Positions 15,172 through 23,678 of a stretch of DNA of 64,000 bases are shown here, one piece after another (position 1 is the stretch's first letter; every line of letters begins with the position of its first letter). The notes beneath the pieces were generated by a model. The model saw only the letters and a program-made list of their open reading frames with translations, was not told where the DNA came from and did not search any database. The translations under genes were made by a program, and so were the position numbers. Origin of the DNA: Micromonospora sp. WMMD1082 (GTDB taxonomy: Bacteria > Actinomycetota > Actinomycetes > Mycobacteriales > Micromonosporaceae); contig NZ_JARUBM010000002.1 of the NCBI RefSeq assembly GCF_029626175.1, positions 3,303,001 to 3,367,000 on the forward strand, read 5' to 3'.

Positions 15172-16520
15172 CCACCACGCCGCTGTTGCAGATGGCGCTG
15201 CGGGTGGAGCAGGACATCTTCGTGGTCCGTCAGCGTGGCCGGGAGGTCGCCGCCGCGGTCGGCCTGGAGCGTCAGGACCAGGTCCGGATCGCCACCGCGT
15301 TGAGTGAGGTGGCCCGGGACCTGCTGCGGGCCGTCGGCGGGGCGGACGTGGTCTTCGCCGTCGTCGCCGGCCCGGTGGATGGGCGCCGCCACCTGCTCGT
15401 CGACCTCGCACCGGCGGCACCGCTGCCCGGCGGGCGGTACGAGCCGGAGTCCGGTGCGGTGGCACGCCTGGTGGACACGTTGGGCGTGCTGACGGTGCAG
15501 GGCGATACGGTCGTGAGGATGTCACGGCGTGTCCCGGCCACCGCCCGGGCGCTCACCCCCGAGCGTCTGGTCGAGCTGCGCGCCCAGCTCGGCGAGAGCG
15601 CGCTGGGCACCGTCGAGGAGGAACTCGCCACCCAGAACTCGCAGTTGATCAACGCCCTCGACGAGGTACGCAGCCAGCGTGACGAACTGGCCCGGCTCAA
15701 CGAGGAGCTGGAGCAGACCAACCGTGGGGTGATGGCGCTCTACCAGCAGCTCACCGACGAGCTGGAGGCGACCAACCGGGGCGTGGTGGCCCTCTACGCG
15801 GAGCTGGACGAGAAGTCGGCGCAGCTGCGTGCGGCGAGCGAGTCGAAGACCCGCTTCCTGGCCAACGTCAGCCACGAGTTGCGGGCGCCGGTGACCGCGG
15901 TCATCGGGCTGGCCCGGCTGCTGGCCGACTCCGCGTCGGATCCGCTCACCGCCGAGCAGGAACGCCAGGTCGGTCTGATCCGTTCCTCGGCGTCGGATCT
16001 GCTCACGCTCGTCAACGAGCTGCTCGACCTGGCCAAGGCGGAGTCGGGCCGGATCGAGCCGGAGTGGGCCGAGGTGGACCTGCGGGCGGTCTTCGGCCAG
16101 CTGCGCGGCACGCTGCGGGCGCTGCCCGCCGCCGGTGAGGTCGGGCTGGTGGTGGAGGAGCCGGCCACGCCCGCCACGGTGCGTTCCGACGAGGTGCTGC
16201 TCGCCCAGGTGCTGCGCAACCTGCTGCACAACGGCCTGAAGTTCACCAGCCGGGGCGAGGTCCGGCTGCGGGCCGAGCGGCACGGTGACCGTTGGCGGCT
16301 CGCCGTCTCTGACACCGGGCCGGGCATCCCGCCCGAGCTGCACGACCGGGTCTTCGAGGAGTTCTACCAGGCGCCCGGCCCGGCCCGGGTGGGCGGCACC
16401 GGCCTCGGCCTGCCGTACGCCCGGCGGCTGGTGACCCTGCTCGGCGGCACCCTCGAACTGGCCAGCGAGCCGGGCCGGGGCAGCACCTTCACGGTCTGGC
16501 TGCCGGCGGACGGGACGTGA
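15168..16520 (+). CDS. Cytoplasmic histidine kinase with N-terminal GHKL-like domain
   Basis: The 450-residue protein has three parts. Residues 1-120 resemble RsbT/RsbW (VRQRGREVAAAVGL, QVRIATALSEVARDLL) but lack clear G boxes. A long coiled coil (about 130-215, repeated LNEELEQTNRGVMAL and LEATNRGVVALY) leads to HisKA with the phosphorylated His in NVSHELRAP. A HATPase_c domain follows: LRNLLHNGLKF, SDTGPGI, VGGTGLGLPYARRL. No membrane segment is present. It overlaps the preceding gene (GTGA) and precedes a REC-containing protein by one base, which is its likely phosphotransfer partner. This links two-component signalling to the stressosome. Confidence 0.87.
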   Translation: MTTTPLLQMALRVEQDIFVVRQRGREVAAAVGLERQDQVRIATALSEVARDLLRAVGGADVVFAVVAGPVDGRRHLLVDLAPAAPLPGGRYEPESGAVARLVDTLGVLTVQGDTVVRMSRRVPATARALTPERLVELRAQLGESALGTVEEELATQNSQLINALDEVRSQRDELARLNEELEQTNRGVMALYQQLTDELEATNRGVVALYAELDEKSAQLRAASESKTRFLANVSHELRAPVTAVIGLARLLADSASDPLTAEQERQVGLIRSSASDLLTLVNELLDLAKAESGRIEPEWAEVDLRAVFGQLRGTLRALPAAGEVGLVVEEPATPATVRSDEVLLAQVLRNLLHNGLKFTSRGEVRLRAERHGDRWRLAVSDTGPGIPPELHDRVFEEFYQAPGPARVGGTGLGLPYARRLVTLLGGTLELASEPGRGSTFTVWLPADGT

Positions 16521-16521
16521 C

Positions 16522-18057
16522 GTGGACGACGTGGCGACAGTGCTGGTGGTCGACGACAGCCGGACCAAGCGCTACCTCCTGGTGAACTGGCTTACCCGTG
16601 CCGGGTTCACCGTGCTGGAGGCGGAGACGGGTGGCGAGGCGCTGGGCCGGGTCGGGGTCGACCCCATCGACCTGGTGGTGCTCGACGTCCGGCTGCCGGA
16701 TCTGAGCGGCTTCGAGGTGTGCGAGCGGATCAAGTCCGCGCACCCCGCCCTACCGGTGATCCACGTGTCCGCGCACGCCATCGACGTGACGGACCGTACG
16801 CAGGGGTTGACCCGTGGGGCGGACGCGTACCTGGCCGAGCCGATCGAGCCGGAGGAGCTGGTCGCCACCGCCCACGCGGTGCTCCGGTACTACCAGGCCC
16901 GGCAGCGGGCCGAACTGCTCGCCGAGCGGCTCACCGGGCTGGCGGACACCACCGTCGCGGTGCACGCCGCGCCGGACTTCCCCCGGTTGCTGGCGGCGGC
17001 GGCGACCGGCGCGGCGGAGATCTTCAAGAGTCCCGTCGCGGTGATCGCCGAGACCTTCGACGGCGACTGCCTGGCCGGGGTCTGCGCCGGGCCGGGCGTC
17101 GAGACACGGGTGGTGACGTGGATCGTCGACGACAGCGGGGTGCCGACCGGGTCGACCGTGTGGGTGCAGGACCCGGCCGCCTGGGCGCTGCTCGACTGGC
17201 CGGGCGGTGACACGGTGACGGTCGCCGCCGCCCGACTGCGCGAGGACCGCGCCCCGCTCTACGTCGTGGTGCCCACCGCGACGCAGACCGCCCGGACACC
17301 GGTGCTGGTGCAGCTCGCCCAGGCGGTGGCCGCCGCCGTGGAGGCGCAACGCTCCTTCGACGAGGAACACCGGATCGCGGTGACCCTCCAGCGCAGCCTG
17401 CTGCCGCGCCGCATCCCGGAGATCGCCGGTCTCGACCTGGCCGTGCGCTACGAGCCGGCCAGCGCCCGCACCGAAGTGGGTGGCGACTTCTACGAGCTGG
17501 TGATGCTCGACGGTCACCTGCTGCTCGCCATCGGCGACGTGGCCGGGCACTCCCTGCACGCCGCCACGGTGATGGCCGAGCTGCGGCACGCGCTGCGGGC
17601 GTACGCGGTCGAGGGGCACCAACCGGGCGAGATCCTGCACCGGGTCAACGAGCTGATGCTCACGTTGCTCCCCAACGAGCTGGCGACGATCTGCGTGCTG
17701 CTGCTGGAGCCGACCACCGGGCGGGTCCGGCTGGCCAGCGCCGGCCACCTGCCCTCCCTGATCAGCCAGGACGGCACGGTGTCGTACGTGCAGCACGTCG
17801 CGCCGCTGCTCGGGGTGCGCGCACCCCGCCCCGCCGACCTGGAGTTCGTGCTGCCGGCCGGGGCGACGATGGTCTTCTACACCGATGGGCTGATCGAACG
17901 GCGGGACGTCACCATCGACGTGGGCCTGGCGGCCCTGGCCGCCTGTGCCGCCCGGGTCGACGACGATCTCGACCGGTTCTGCGAGCGGCTGCTCGTCGAG
18001 GTGGCCCCCGACGAGATCCAGGACGACGTCGCGGTCGTCGCCCTCCGCCGCCGCTGA
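16522..18057 (+). CDS. Response regulator with PP2C phosphatase output (RsbU-like)
   Basis: The 511-residue protein has an N-terminal receiver (about 1-125, TVLVVDDSRTKR, phosphoacceptor Asp in VVLDVRLPD). A GAF-like middle region (about 145-275) follows, then a SpoIIE-type PP2C domain (about 285-510: LQRSLLPRRIPEIAGLDLAV, EVGGDFYELV, IGDVAGHSLHAA, FYTDGLIERR, DDVAVVAL). Phosphatases of this kind dephosphorylate RsbV-type antagonists and thereby free a stress sigma factor. The GTG at 16522 follows the kinase stop by one base. It is last in the stressosome-type operon and is the logical output of both the receiver input and RsbT. Confidence 0.9.
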   Translation: MDDVATVLVVDDSRTKRYLLVNWLTRAGFTVLEAETGGEALGRVGVDPIDLVVLDVRLPDLSGFEVCERIKSAHPALPVIHVSAHAIDVTDRTQGLTRGADAYLAEPIEPEELVATAHAVLRYYQARQRAELLAERLTGLADTTVAVHAAPDFPRLLAAAATGAAEIFKSPVAVIAETFDGDCLAGVCAGPGVETRVVTWIVDDSGVPTGSTVWVQDPAAWALLDWPGGDTVTVAAARLREDRAPLYVVVPTATQTARTPVLVQLAQAVAAAVEAQRSFDEEHRIAVTLQRSLLPRRIPEIAGLDLAVRYEPASARTEVGGDFYELVMLDGHLLLAIGDVAGHSLHAATVMAELRHALRAYAVEGHQPGEILHRVNELMLTLLPNELATICVLLLEPTTGRVRLASAGHLPSLISQDGTVSYVQHVAPLLGVRAPRPADLEFVLPAGATMVFYTDGLIERRDVTIDVGLAALAACAARVDDDLDRFCERLLVEVAPDEIQDDVAVVALRRR

Positions 18058-18084
18058 TCATCCGGCGTGACATGTGGGTGACGC

Positions 18085-18114
18085 TTGACAGCAACTATTC
18101 GCTGAGTGAATAGT
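18085..18114 (+). promoter_or_regulatory. Leaderless promoter with PadR-type inverted repeat
   Basis: TTGACA (18085-18090) and AATAGT (18109-18114) are 18 bases apart. A perfect inverted repeat ACTATTC-N7-GAATAGT (18094-18114) fills the space and covers the -10. The predicted transcription start is the A of the ATG at 18121, so the mRNA has no leader. The repeat is of the type bound by PadR regulators. Confidence 0.7.
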
Positions 18115-18120
18115 GACGCC

Positions 18121-18657
18121 ATGTCCACCTCGCATGTGCTGCTCGGGCTGCTCGCCACCGGCACCATGCACGGATACGAGCTGAAGCGGGCCCACGACGA
18201 GCGGCTTCCGCAGGCCCGCCCGCTGGCGTTCGGGCAGGTCTACGCCACGTTGGGCCGGCTCCTGCGGGACGGCCTGGTGGCGTCGGCCGGGCAGGAACGG
18301 TCCGCCGGCCCGGACCGCACGGCGTACGTGCTGACCGAGCAGGGGCGGGCCGCGCTGGATCAGTGGCTGGGCACCGTCGAGCCGCCGATGCCGTACGTCA
18401 ACAGTCCGCTGTTCACGAAGGTGGTGGTGGCGCTGCTGGTGACGAACGTGGACAAGGCCCGCGACTACCTGATCGCCCAGCGCCACGCGCACACCGACCG
18501 GCTGCGTGAGCTGACCGCACTGAAGGCGGCCCCGTCGGCCACCGTCGACGACGTCGTCGCGGCCGACTACGCCATCGCCCACCTCGACGCCGACCTGCGG
18601 TGGTTGCAGACCACGCTGGGCCGGGTCGCCGACTGGCACCGGGAGGTGCACTCGTGA
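18121..18657 (+). CDS. PadR-family regulator of an ABC exporter
   Basis: The 178-residue protein has the PadR winged helix at its N-terminus (SHVLLGLLATGTMHGYELKRAHD, FGQVYATLGRLLRDGLV, RTAYVLTEQGR). A longer C-terminal helical domain (about 90-178) is typical of PadR subfamily 1 (Vir_act_alpha_C). It likely represses itself and the coupled ATPase and permease genes by binding the repeat at 18094-18114. The ATG at 18121 coincides with the predicted transcription start; an upstream GTG lies inside the operator. Its stop overlaps the ATPase start (GTGA). Confidence 0.88.
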   Translation: MSTSHVLLGLLATGTMHGYELKRAHDERLPQARPLAFGQVYATLGRLLRDGLVASAGQERSAGPDRTAYVLTEQGRAALDQWLGTVEPPMPYVNSPLFTKVVVALLVTNVDKARDYLIAQRHAHTDRLRELTALKAAPSATVDDVVAADYAIAHLDADLRWLQTTLGRVADWHREVHS

Positions 18658-19355
18658 CGCAACTTCAGGCTCGAGGTCTGGTGAAGTCGTACGGACCCAC
18701 ACCCGCGCTGCGCGGGATCACCCTCGACATCAACGAGGGTGAGATCGTCGCGGTGACCGGGCCGAGCGGCTGCGGCAAGTCCACCCTGCTGCACTGCCTC
18801 GCCGGCATCCTGCGGCCGGACGCCGGCGAGGTGAGCTGGCGCGGGCACCGGATCGACACCTGGTCCGAGGCCACGCGATCCCGGCTGCGGTGCACCGAGT
18901 TCGGGGTGCTGTTCCAGTTCGGCCAGCTCGTCGCCGAACTGACCGCGGCGGAGAACGTCGCGCTTCCGCTGTTGCTCGCCGGCACGGGGCGGCGAGCGGC
19001 GCGGACGGCGGCGCTGGGCTGGCTGGAGCGGCTGGGCGTGGCGGAGTGCGCCGACGTGCGGCCCGGTGAGATGTCCGGCGGCCAGCAGCAGCGCTGCGCC
19101 ACCGCCCGCGCGCTGGTCACCGAGCCGCGGGTGCTCTTCGCCGACGAGCCGACCGGCGCGCTCGACACGCTCACCGGCGAGCAGGTGCTCACCCAGCTGA
19201 CCCGGCTCGCCCGGGAACAGGGCACCACGATCGTGCTGGTCACCCACGAGCCCCGGATCGCCGCGTACGCCGACCGCGAGATCGTCCTGCGGGACGGCGT
19301 GATCGACCACACCGGTCTTGGCCTCGACGCGCCGCTGGCCGGCGGTTCCCGGTGA
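18654..19355 (+). CDS. ABC transporter ATPase, MacB/LolD type
   Basis: The 233-residue ATPase follows the LolD/MacB pattern. Walker A is GPSGCGKST, the Q-loop is FGVLFQFGQLVAELTAAENV, the signature is MSGGQQQRCATARAL, Walker B with the D-loop is VLFADEPTGALDT, and the H-loop is VLVTHEP. This class powers mechanotransmission exporters with FtsX-like permeases, and exactly such a permease follows with a four-base overlap. It is expected to act at the inner face of the membrane on an unknown peptide, lipid or drug. Confidence 0.9.
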   Translation: MTQLQARGLVKSYGPTPALRGITLDINEGEIVAVTGPSGCGKSTLLHCLAGILRPDAGEVSWRGHRIDTWSEATRSRLRCTEFGVLFQFGQLVAELTAAENVALPLLLAGTGRRAARTAALGWLERLGVAECADVRPGEMSGGQQQRCATARALVTEPRVLFADEPTGALDTLTGEQVLTQLTRLAREQGTTIVLVTHEPRIAAYADREIVLRDGVIDHTGLGLDAPLAGGSR

Positions 19356-20875
19356 GTCCCGGCACGCTGACCCGGCTGGCCCTGGCCGGCAACCGCACCG
19401 ACGCGGCCCGGGTGGCTCTGACCGCGTTGAGCGCAGCGCTGGCCACCCTGGCCGGGCTCGCGGCGCTGACCGTCCTGGCCATCCAGAAGCCACCCGGCGA
19501 CGCCTGGCAGCAGTCCGAGCAGTACGTCAACGCGCTGCTGCGGGAGCCGGGGCTGCGCGGCGGCACCGCGTTCGCGCTGCTGATGCTGGCCATCCCGGTG
19601 CTGGCCCTGGCCGGTCAGAGCGCCCGGCTGGGCGCGCCGTCGCGGGACCGCCGGCTCGCCGCGGTGCGGCTGGCCGGCGCGACCCCCGGTCAGGTGACCC
19701 GGATCGTGATGCTGGAGACCGGCCTGGCCAGCCTGGTCGGCACCCTCGTCGGCCTGGCCGCCTACCTCGTCGGGCGGGAGCTGCTGCACCGCCCGGACGC
19801 CAACGGTCAACTGGCCCTGCCGACCGACGTGCTGCCGTGGGTACCGGGCATGGCGGCGGTGGTGTTGGGATTGCCGCTGGTCGCCGCGGCGGCGACCGCT
19901 GTGATGCTGCGCCGGGTCACCGCCACGCCGCTCGGGGTGTTCCGCCGGGCCGGCCGCAGCGGATCCCCCCGCCCGTGGCCGGCGCTGCTGATCGGGTTCG
20001 GCATCCTGGCGGCGGCGATGGTCGAGCCGATCCAGCAGGCCTTCCAGGGCACGCGCCTCGACTGGGTGGCCATGGTCGCCCTGATCGGCCTCTTCGCCGC
20101 CGTGATGGGGGTGATCCTCGGCGCCGGCTGGCTCTCGTACCTGGCCGGGCGGGTGCTGCACCGCTTCGCCCGCCGTCCGGCCGTCCTGCTCGCCGCCCGC
20201 CGGCTGGCCGACGACCCGTGGGCCAGCAGCCGGACCTTCGCCGCTCTGCTCGCCGTGGTGATCGTCGGCGCCGGTGCGGCGGCGTTCCGGGCGTCGGCCG
20301 TGCTCAACGGGCGGCTCCAGTGGGAGCAGGACCGGCAGACCGGCTACGCCGACGAAGCCGGCAGCTACAGCTCCTTCTATCTCACCACCCTCGACCTGAT
20401 CGACCTGGCGGTCGCCGTGGCGGTCGCCATCGCCACCGCGGGCCTGCTGGTGACGCTGGTCGAGGGGATCGTCTCCCGCCGCCGGGCGTACGCCGCACTC
20501 GTGGCGACCGGCGTGCCGCGCAGCACCATCGGCACCTCGATCCTCTGGCAGGTGCTGACCCCCGTGGTGCCCGCCGTGCTGGTCGCGCTCGGCGTCGGGT
20601 ACGCCATCGGCCGGCTCTTCACCGGCGACTCGGTCAGCGGCGGCTACACCCAGGAGGTGTGCCGGGCGACGGTGGAGTTGTGCCAGAATCCCGCCACCCG
20701 CGCCGAGCACGTCGAGCTGATCGAGGTCGACCGGGTGGTCCACACGCCGGACGTACCGCTGGAACAGTTGGCGCTGCTGGGTGCCGGCGCGGTGGCCGCG
20801 GTGCTGCTCACGGTCGGGTTGGGGGTGCTCTTCCTGCGGTCGAACACGGCGCTGGAGGAACTGCGCGCCAGCTGA
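19352..20875 (+). CDS. FtsX-like ABC permease
   Basis: The 507-residue protein has two FtsX-type membrane domains. The first (about 15-220) contains RLGAPSRDRRLAAVRLAGATPGQV, the coupling motif of the family. The second (about 340-500) contains GIVSRRRAYAALVATGVPRSTI, a second copy of the same coupling sequence. About eight to ten hydrophobic helices are visible, with one extracellular loop near 420-460 (CRATVELCQNPATRAEH) holding two cysteines. It pairs with the ATPase at 18654. The PadR-ATPase-FtsX arrangement is common in actinobacterial antibiotic and peptide resistance. Confidence 0.85.
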   Translation: MSPGTLTRLALAGNRTDAARVALTALSAALATLAGLAALTVLAIQKPPGDAWQQSEQYVNALLREPGLRGGTAFALLMLAIPVLALAGQSARLGAPSRDRRLAAVRLAGATPGQVTRIVMLETGLASLVGTLVGLAAYLVGRELLHRPDANGQLALPTDVLPWVPGMAAVVLGLPLVAAAATAVMLRRVTATPLGVFRRAGRSGSPRPWPALLIGFGILAAAMVEPIQQAFQGTRLDWVAMVALIGLFAAVMGVILGAGWLSYLAGRVLHRFARRPAVLLAARRLADDPWASSRTFAALLAVVIVGAGAAAFRASAVLNGRLQWEQDRQTGYADEAGSYSSFYLTTLDLIDLAVAVAVAIATAGLLVTLVEGIVSRRRAYAALVATGVPRSTIGTSILWQVLTPVVPAVLVALGVGYAIGRLFTGDSVSGGYTQEVCRATVELCQNPATRAEHVELIEVDRVVHTPDVPLEQLALLGAGAVAAVLLTVGLGVLFLRSNTALEELRAS

Positions 20876-20888
20876 GCCGCCGCGCTGC

Positions 20889-21542
20889 TCAGCTGCCGTT
20901 GGCGCGCAGGTAGGTCAGGGTCGCCACGACCCTGCGGTTGGTGTCCTCGTCCGGCGGCAGGCCGAGCTTGGCCAGGATGTTGCCGATGTGCTTGCCGACC
21001 GCCGCCTCGGTGACGTGCAGGCCCGCGGCGATGGCGGCGTTGGAGCGCCCCTCGGCGACCAGCACCAGCACCTCCCGCTCCCGGGCGGAGAGGGCGGCGA
21101 GCGGGTCGCGCGGGCGGTGCAGCAGCCGGCGGACCACGTCGGGATCGACCACCGTGCCGCCCGCGACGACGGCACGCAGGTTGTCGACGAACTCGGTGAC
21201 CTCGGCGACCCGGTCCTTGAGCAGGTAGCCGACCCGCCGGCCGTCGGCGCTGTCGAGCAGCGCCGAGGCGTACTCGGGCTGCACGTGCTGGCTCAGCACC
21301 ACCACGGCCAGCCCGGGCTGCTCGGCGCGCAGCTCCACCGCCGCCCGCAGTCCGTCGTCGCGGTGCCCCGGTGGCATCCGGATGTCGGTCACCACCAGGT
21401 CGGGCCGGTGGGCCCGGACCGCCGCCACCAGCGCCGGTGCCGAGCCGACGGCGTCGGCCACGTCGAAGCCGAACCGGGCGAGCAGCGCCACCAGGCCCTC
21501 CCGCAGCAGCACCTCGTCCTCGGCGAGCACGACCCGGGTCAC
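20889..21542 (-). CDS. NarL/LuxR-type response regulator
   Basis: The 217-residue protein has a receiver domain with the acidic pocket (LAEDE) and phosphoacceptor Asp53 (LVVTDIRMPP). A C-terminal LuxR helix-turn-helix follows: LSAREREVLVLVAEGRSNAAIA, AVGKHIGNILAKLGL. The GTG at 21542 overlaps the kinase stop codon, so kinase and regulator are coupled and form a two-component pair. The target is unknown, although the neighbouring ABC exporter is a plausible one. Confidence 0.9.
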   Translation of the reverse strand: MTRVVLAEDEVLLREGLVALLARFGFDVADAVGSAPALVAAVRAHRPDLVVTDIRMPPGHRDDGLRAAVELRAEQPGLAVVVLSQHVQPEYASALLDSADGRRVGYLLKDRVAEVTEFVDNLRAVVAGGTVVDPDVVRRLLHRPRDPLAALSAREREVLVLVAEGRSNAAIAAGLHVTEAAVGKHIGNILAKLGLPPDEDTNRRVVATLTYLRANGS

Positions 21543-22828
21543 GCCGACCACGGTAGTTCCACCCGCAGGAGCGTGGGGCCGCCCGGGGGACTGGCCAGCA
21601 GCAGCCGCCCGTCGGCCGCGGCGACCCGGTCGGCGAGCCCGGTCAGTCCGGTGCCCCGCGCCGGGTCCGCGCCGCCCCGGCCGTCGTCGCTGATCTCGAC
21701 CACCAGTCCGGCGCCGGTGTCGGTGAGCCGGACCGCCGCCCGGGTGGCCGCCGCGTGCCGCGCGACGTTGCCGAGCGCCTCGGACACCACGAAGTACGCG
21801 GTCGTCTCGGCGGCCTCGGGCAGTGGCCGCGGTAGCTCGGCGTGCACCTCGACCGGGACGGGTGACTCGTCGGCGAGTTCCCGGACCGCGCCGGTCAACC
21901 CCAGGTCGGTGAGGCTCTGCGGGCGGATGCCCCGCACGATCTGCCGGAGCAGGGCCATCAGGTTCTTCGCCTGCTCGTGCGCCACCGCGAGCGGCCGGGC
22001 GGCCGGCGAGTCCTCGGGCACGTCCAGCCGGGCCAGGCCGATCTGCAGGCTGAGGCTGGTCAGCTTGGGCTGCGCACCGTCGTGCAGGTCACGTTCGATG
22101 CGCCGGCGTTCCGCCTCGTACGCGTCGACCAGCCGGGCCCGCGACCGGGTCACCTCGCGCAGCGCGGCACCGTCCGCGCCGCGCAGCAGCCACCGCGCCA
22201 CCGCGGCCTGCCCCGCCGCGAGTACGCCGGCCGCGTACCAGAGCACCGGCGCGAGCAGGAGACCGACGATCGCGTGCGGTACGGCCTGCGCGGGTGTGTC
22301 CACGGTGGCCCAGATCAGGATCACCTCGTTGGCGTCACTGGCCATGAACGGGCTGACGATGAGCACGCCGTCCAACAACACGAGCATGAGGAACAGCCAG
22401 TACCCGACGGGGATCGCGCCGCCGAGCCAGAACAGGTACGCGGCCTCCCGCCACGCCGCGGCCGTCCCGTAGCGGGCGGCGACGCCGCGCCACGGCTGCC
22501 GGGCCAGCGGCCGCTCGTCGACGACACCGAGGCGGTACCGCTCGAACGCCGCCACCGGGGCACTCAGCAACGGTGCCAGCGCCAGCACGGTCAGCGCGCC
22601 GAACGCGAGGAAGACGGCGAGCGGCAGCGGGACGGGCCGGTCGTGCCGCTGCACGGCGGCAACGGCGGCGACCAGCGGCGCGACCACGACCAGTGGCCCG
22701 ATCGACAGCACACCGGCCAGCGGCACGGTGGTCAGCAGGTAGGCCAGCGCGCGCCACGGCCACGCGGTCAGCAGGTAGCGGGGCTGGCGCAGGGCCTGGG
22801 CGAGGTGGGTCGGTGGGGCCGGTGTCAT
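21539..22828 (-). CDS. Sensor histidine kinase, NarX/DesK type
   Basis: The 429-residue protein has five or six N-terminal membrane helices (about 20-225) with almost no extracellular domain, so the signal is probably membrane-borne. HisKA_3 follows with the phosphorylated His in RRRIERDLHDGAQ, then a short HATPase_c (SEALGNVARHA, EISDDGRGG, GTGLTGLADRVAA). The ATG at 22828 was selected because the frame above it lacks coding character and a hydrophobic segment soon follows. It overlaps the response regulator gene by four bases. Confidence 0.9.
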   Translation of the reverse strand: MTPAPPTHLAQALRQPRYLLTAWPWRALAYLLTTVPLAGVLSIGPLVVVAPLVAAVAAVQRHDRPVPLPLAVFLAFGALTVLALAPLLSAPVAAFERYRLGVVDERPLARQPWRGVAARYGTAAAWREAAYLFWLGGAIPVGYWLFLMLVLLDGVLIVSPFMASDANEVILIWATVDTPAQAVPHAIVGLLLAPVLWYAAGVLAAGQAAVARWLLRGADGAALREVTRSRARLVDAYEAERRRIERDLHDGAQPKLTSLSLQIGLARLDVPEDSPAARPLAVAHEQAKNLMALLRQIVRGIRPQSLTDLGLTGAVRELADESPVPVEVHAELPRPLPEAAETTAYFVVSEALGNVARHAAATRAAVRLTDTGAGLVVEISDDGRGGADPARGTGLTGLADRVAAADGRLLLASPPGGPTLLRVELPWSA

Positions 22829-22960
22829 GCCGCTGACGCTAGTGACGGCGCGGCGTCGACCCCAGCCGACTGGCGCCACCTTCGCGGGTATGTCCAGCCC
22901 TACCTCGACCGGCGGGGCAGTGGTAGTGCGCCGGCCGGCCCGCCCGGCTGGAGTGGTGGC

Positions 22961-23605
22961 ATGCCTGCGTACCGCCTCGGTTCCTATGCCCTGCTGCTCG
23001 CCGCGCCGCTCTTCGTCGCCGGCAACATGGTGACCGCGCTCGGCTGGCGGCAGCCGCCGTTCAGCTGGCGTACCCACAACATCAGCGACCTCGGGAACGT
23101 CACCTGCGGCATCTGGGACACCAGCCGGCCGCGACCGGTCTGCTCGCCCTGGCATCCGTTGATGAACGGCACGATGATCGCCACCGGAATCCTGGTCGTG
23201 GCCGGTCTGCTGCTCGCCTGGTCGGCACTGGGTCGCGGGGCGGCCGTCCGGGCCGGGCAGCTGTCGGCGCTGGCGGGCGCCGCCGGTTACGTCCTGGCCG
23301 GGGCGTACCCGGCCGATGTCGACGAGAACGTGCACGTTCTGGGCGCGCTGCTCGTCTTCGTGGCCGGGAACGTGGCGATGCTGCTGGCGTCGCTGGCCGG
23401 CCGGTCGCCGGTGCTCGGGCCGGCGCGCCGGCTCTCCCTCGTGCTGGGCCTGACCGGTGTCGCCGCGACCGCCCTCTTCCTGGCTCAGGTGGATCTCGGC
23501 TTCGGCGTGGGTGGCATGGAACGGGTGGCCGTCGCTCCGTTCCTGCTCTGGACGGTCGTCCTCGGTGCCCAGCTCAGCACCGACCCGGCCGATCCCATGC
23601 GTTGA
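22961..23605 (+). CDS. DUF998 integral membrane protein
   Basis: The 214-residue protein has six predicted helices. It matches DUF998 by its early HNISDLGNVTCG (a NxISDLG motif in the first loop), the Cys-containing external loop (CGIW...RPVCSPWHP) and LAGAYPADVDENVHVLGALL. The function of the family is unknown. It is divergent from the histidine kinase at 22828 with about 130 bases between them. Its stop codon falls within palindromic repeat copy C. Confidence 0.78.
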   Translation: MPAYRLGSYALLLAAPLFVAGNMVTALGWRQPPFSWRTHNISDLGNVTCGIWDTSRPRPVCSPWHPLMNGTMIATGILVVAGLLLAWSALGRGAAVRAGQLSALAGAAGYVLAGAYPADVDENVHVLGALLVFVAGNVAMLLASLAGRSPVLGPARRLSLVLGLTGVAATALFLAQVDLGFGVGGMERVAVAPFLLWTVVLGAQLSTDPADPMR

Positions 23606-23659
23606 TCATGAGGTCGGCGGCATTCTGATCTCCAGTGCGCCGCCAACCTCATGATCAAC
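23601..23659. repeat. 59 bp palindromic repeat, copy C
   Basis: The arms GTTGATCATGAGGT and its reverse complement share the TTGATCATGA core with copies A and B but diverge inward. As in copy A, the TGA stop of the upstream gene (23603-23605) lies inside the left arm. It occupies nearly the entire convergent gap before the oligopeptidase B gene. Confidence 0.7.
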
Positions 23660-23678
23660 CGCCGGGTGGGTGGGGTGG

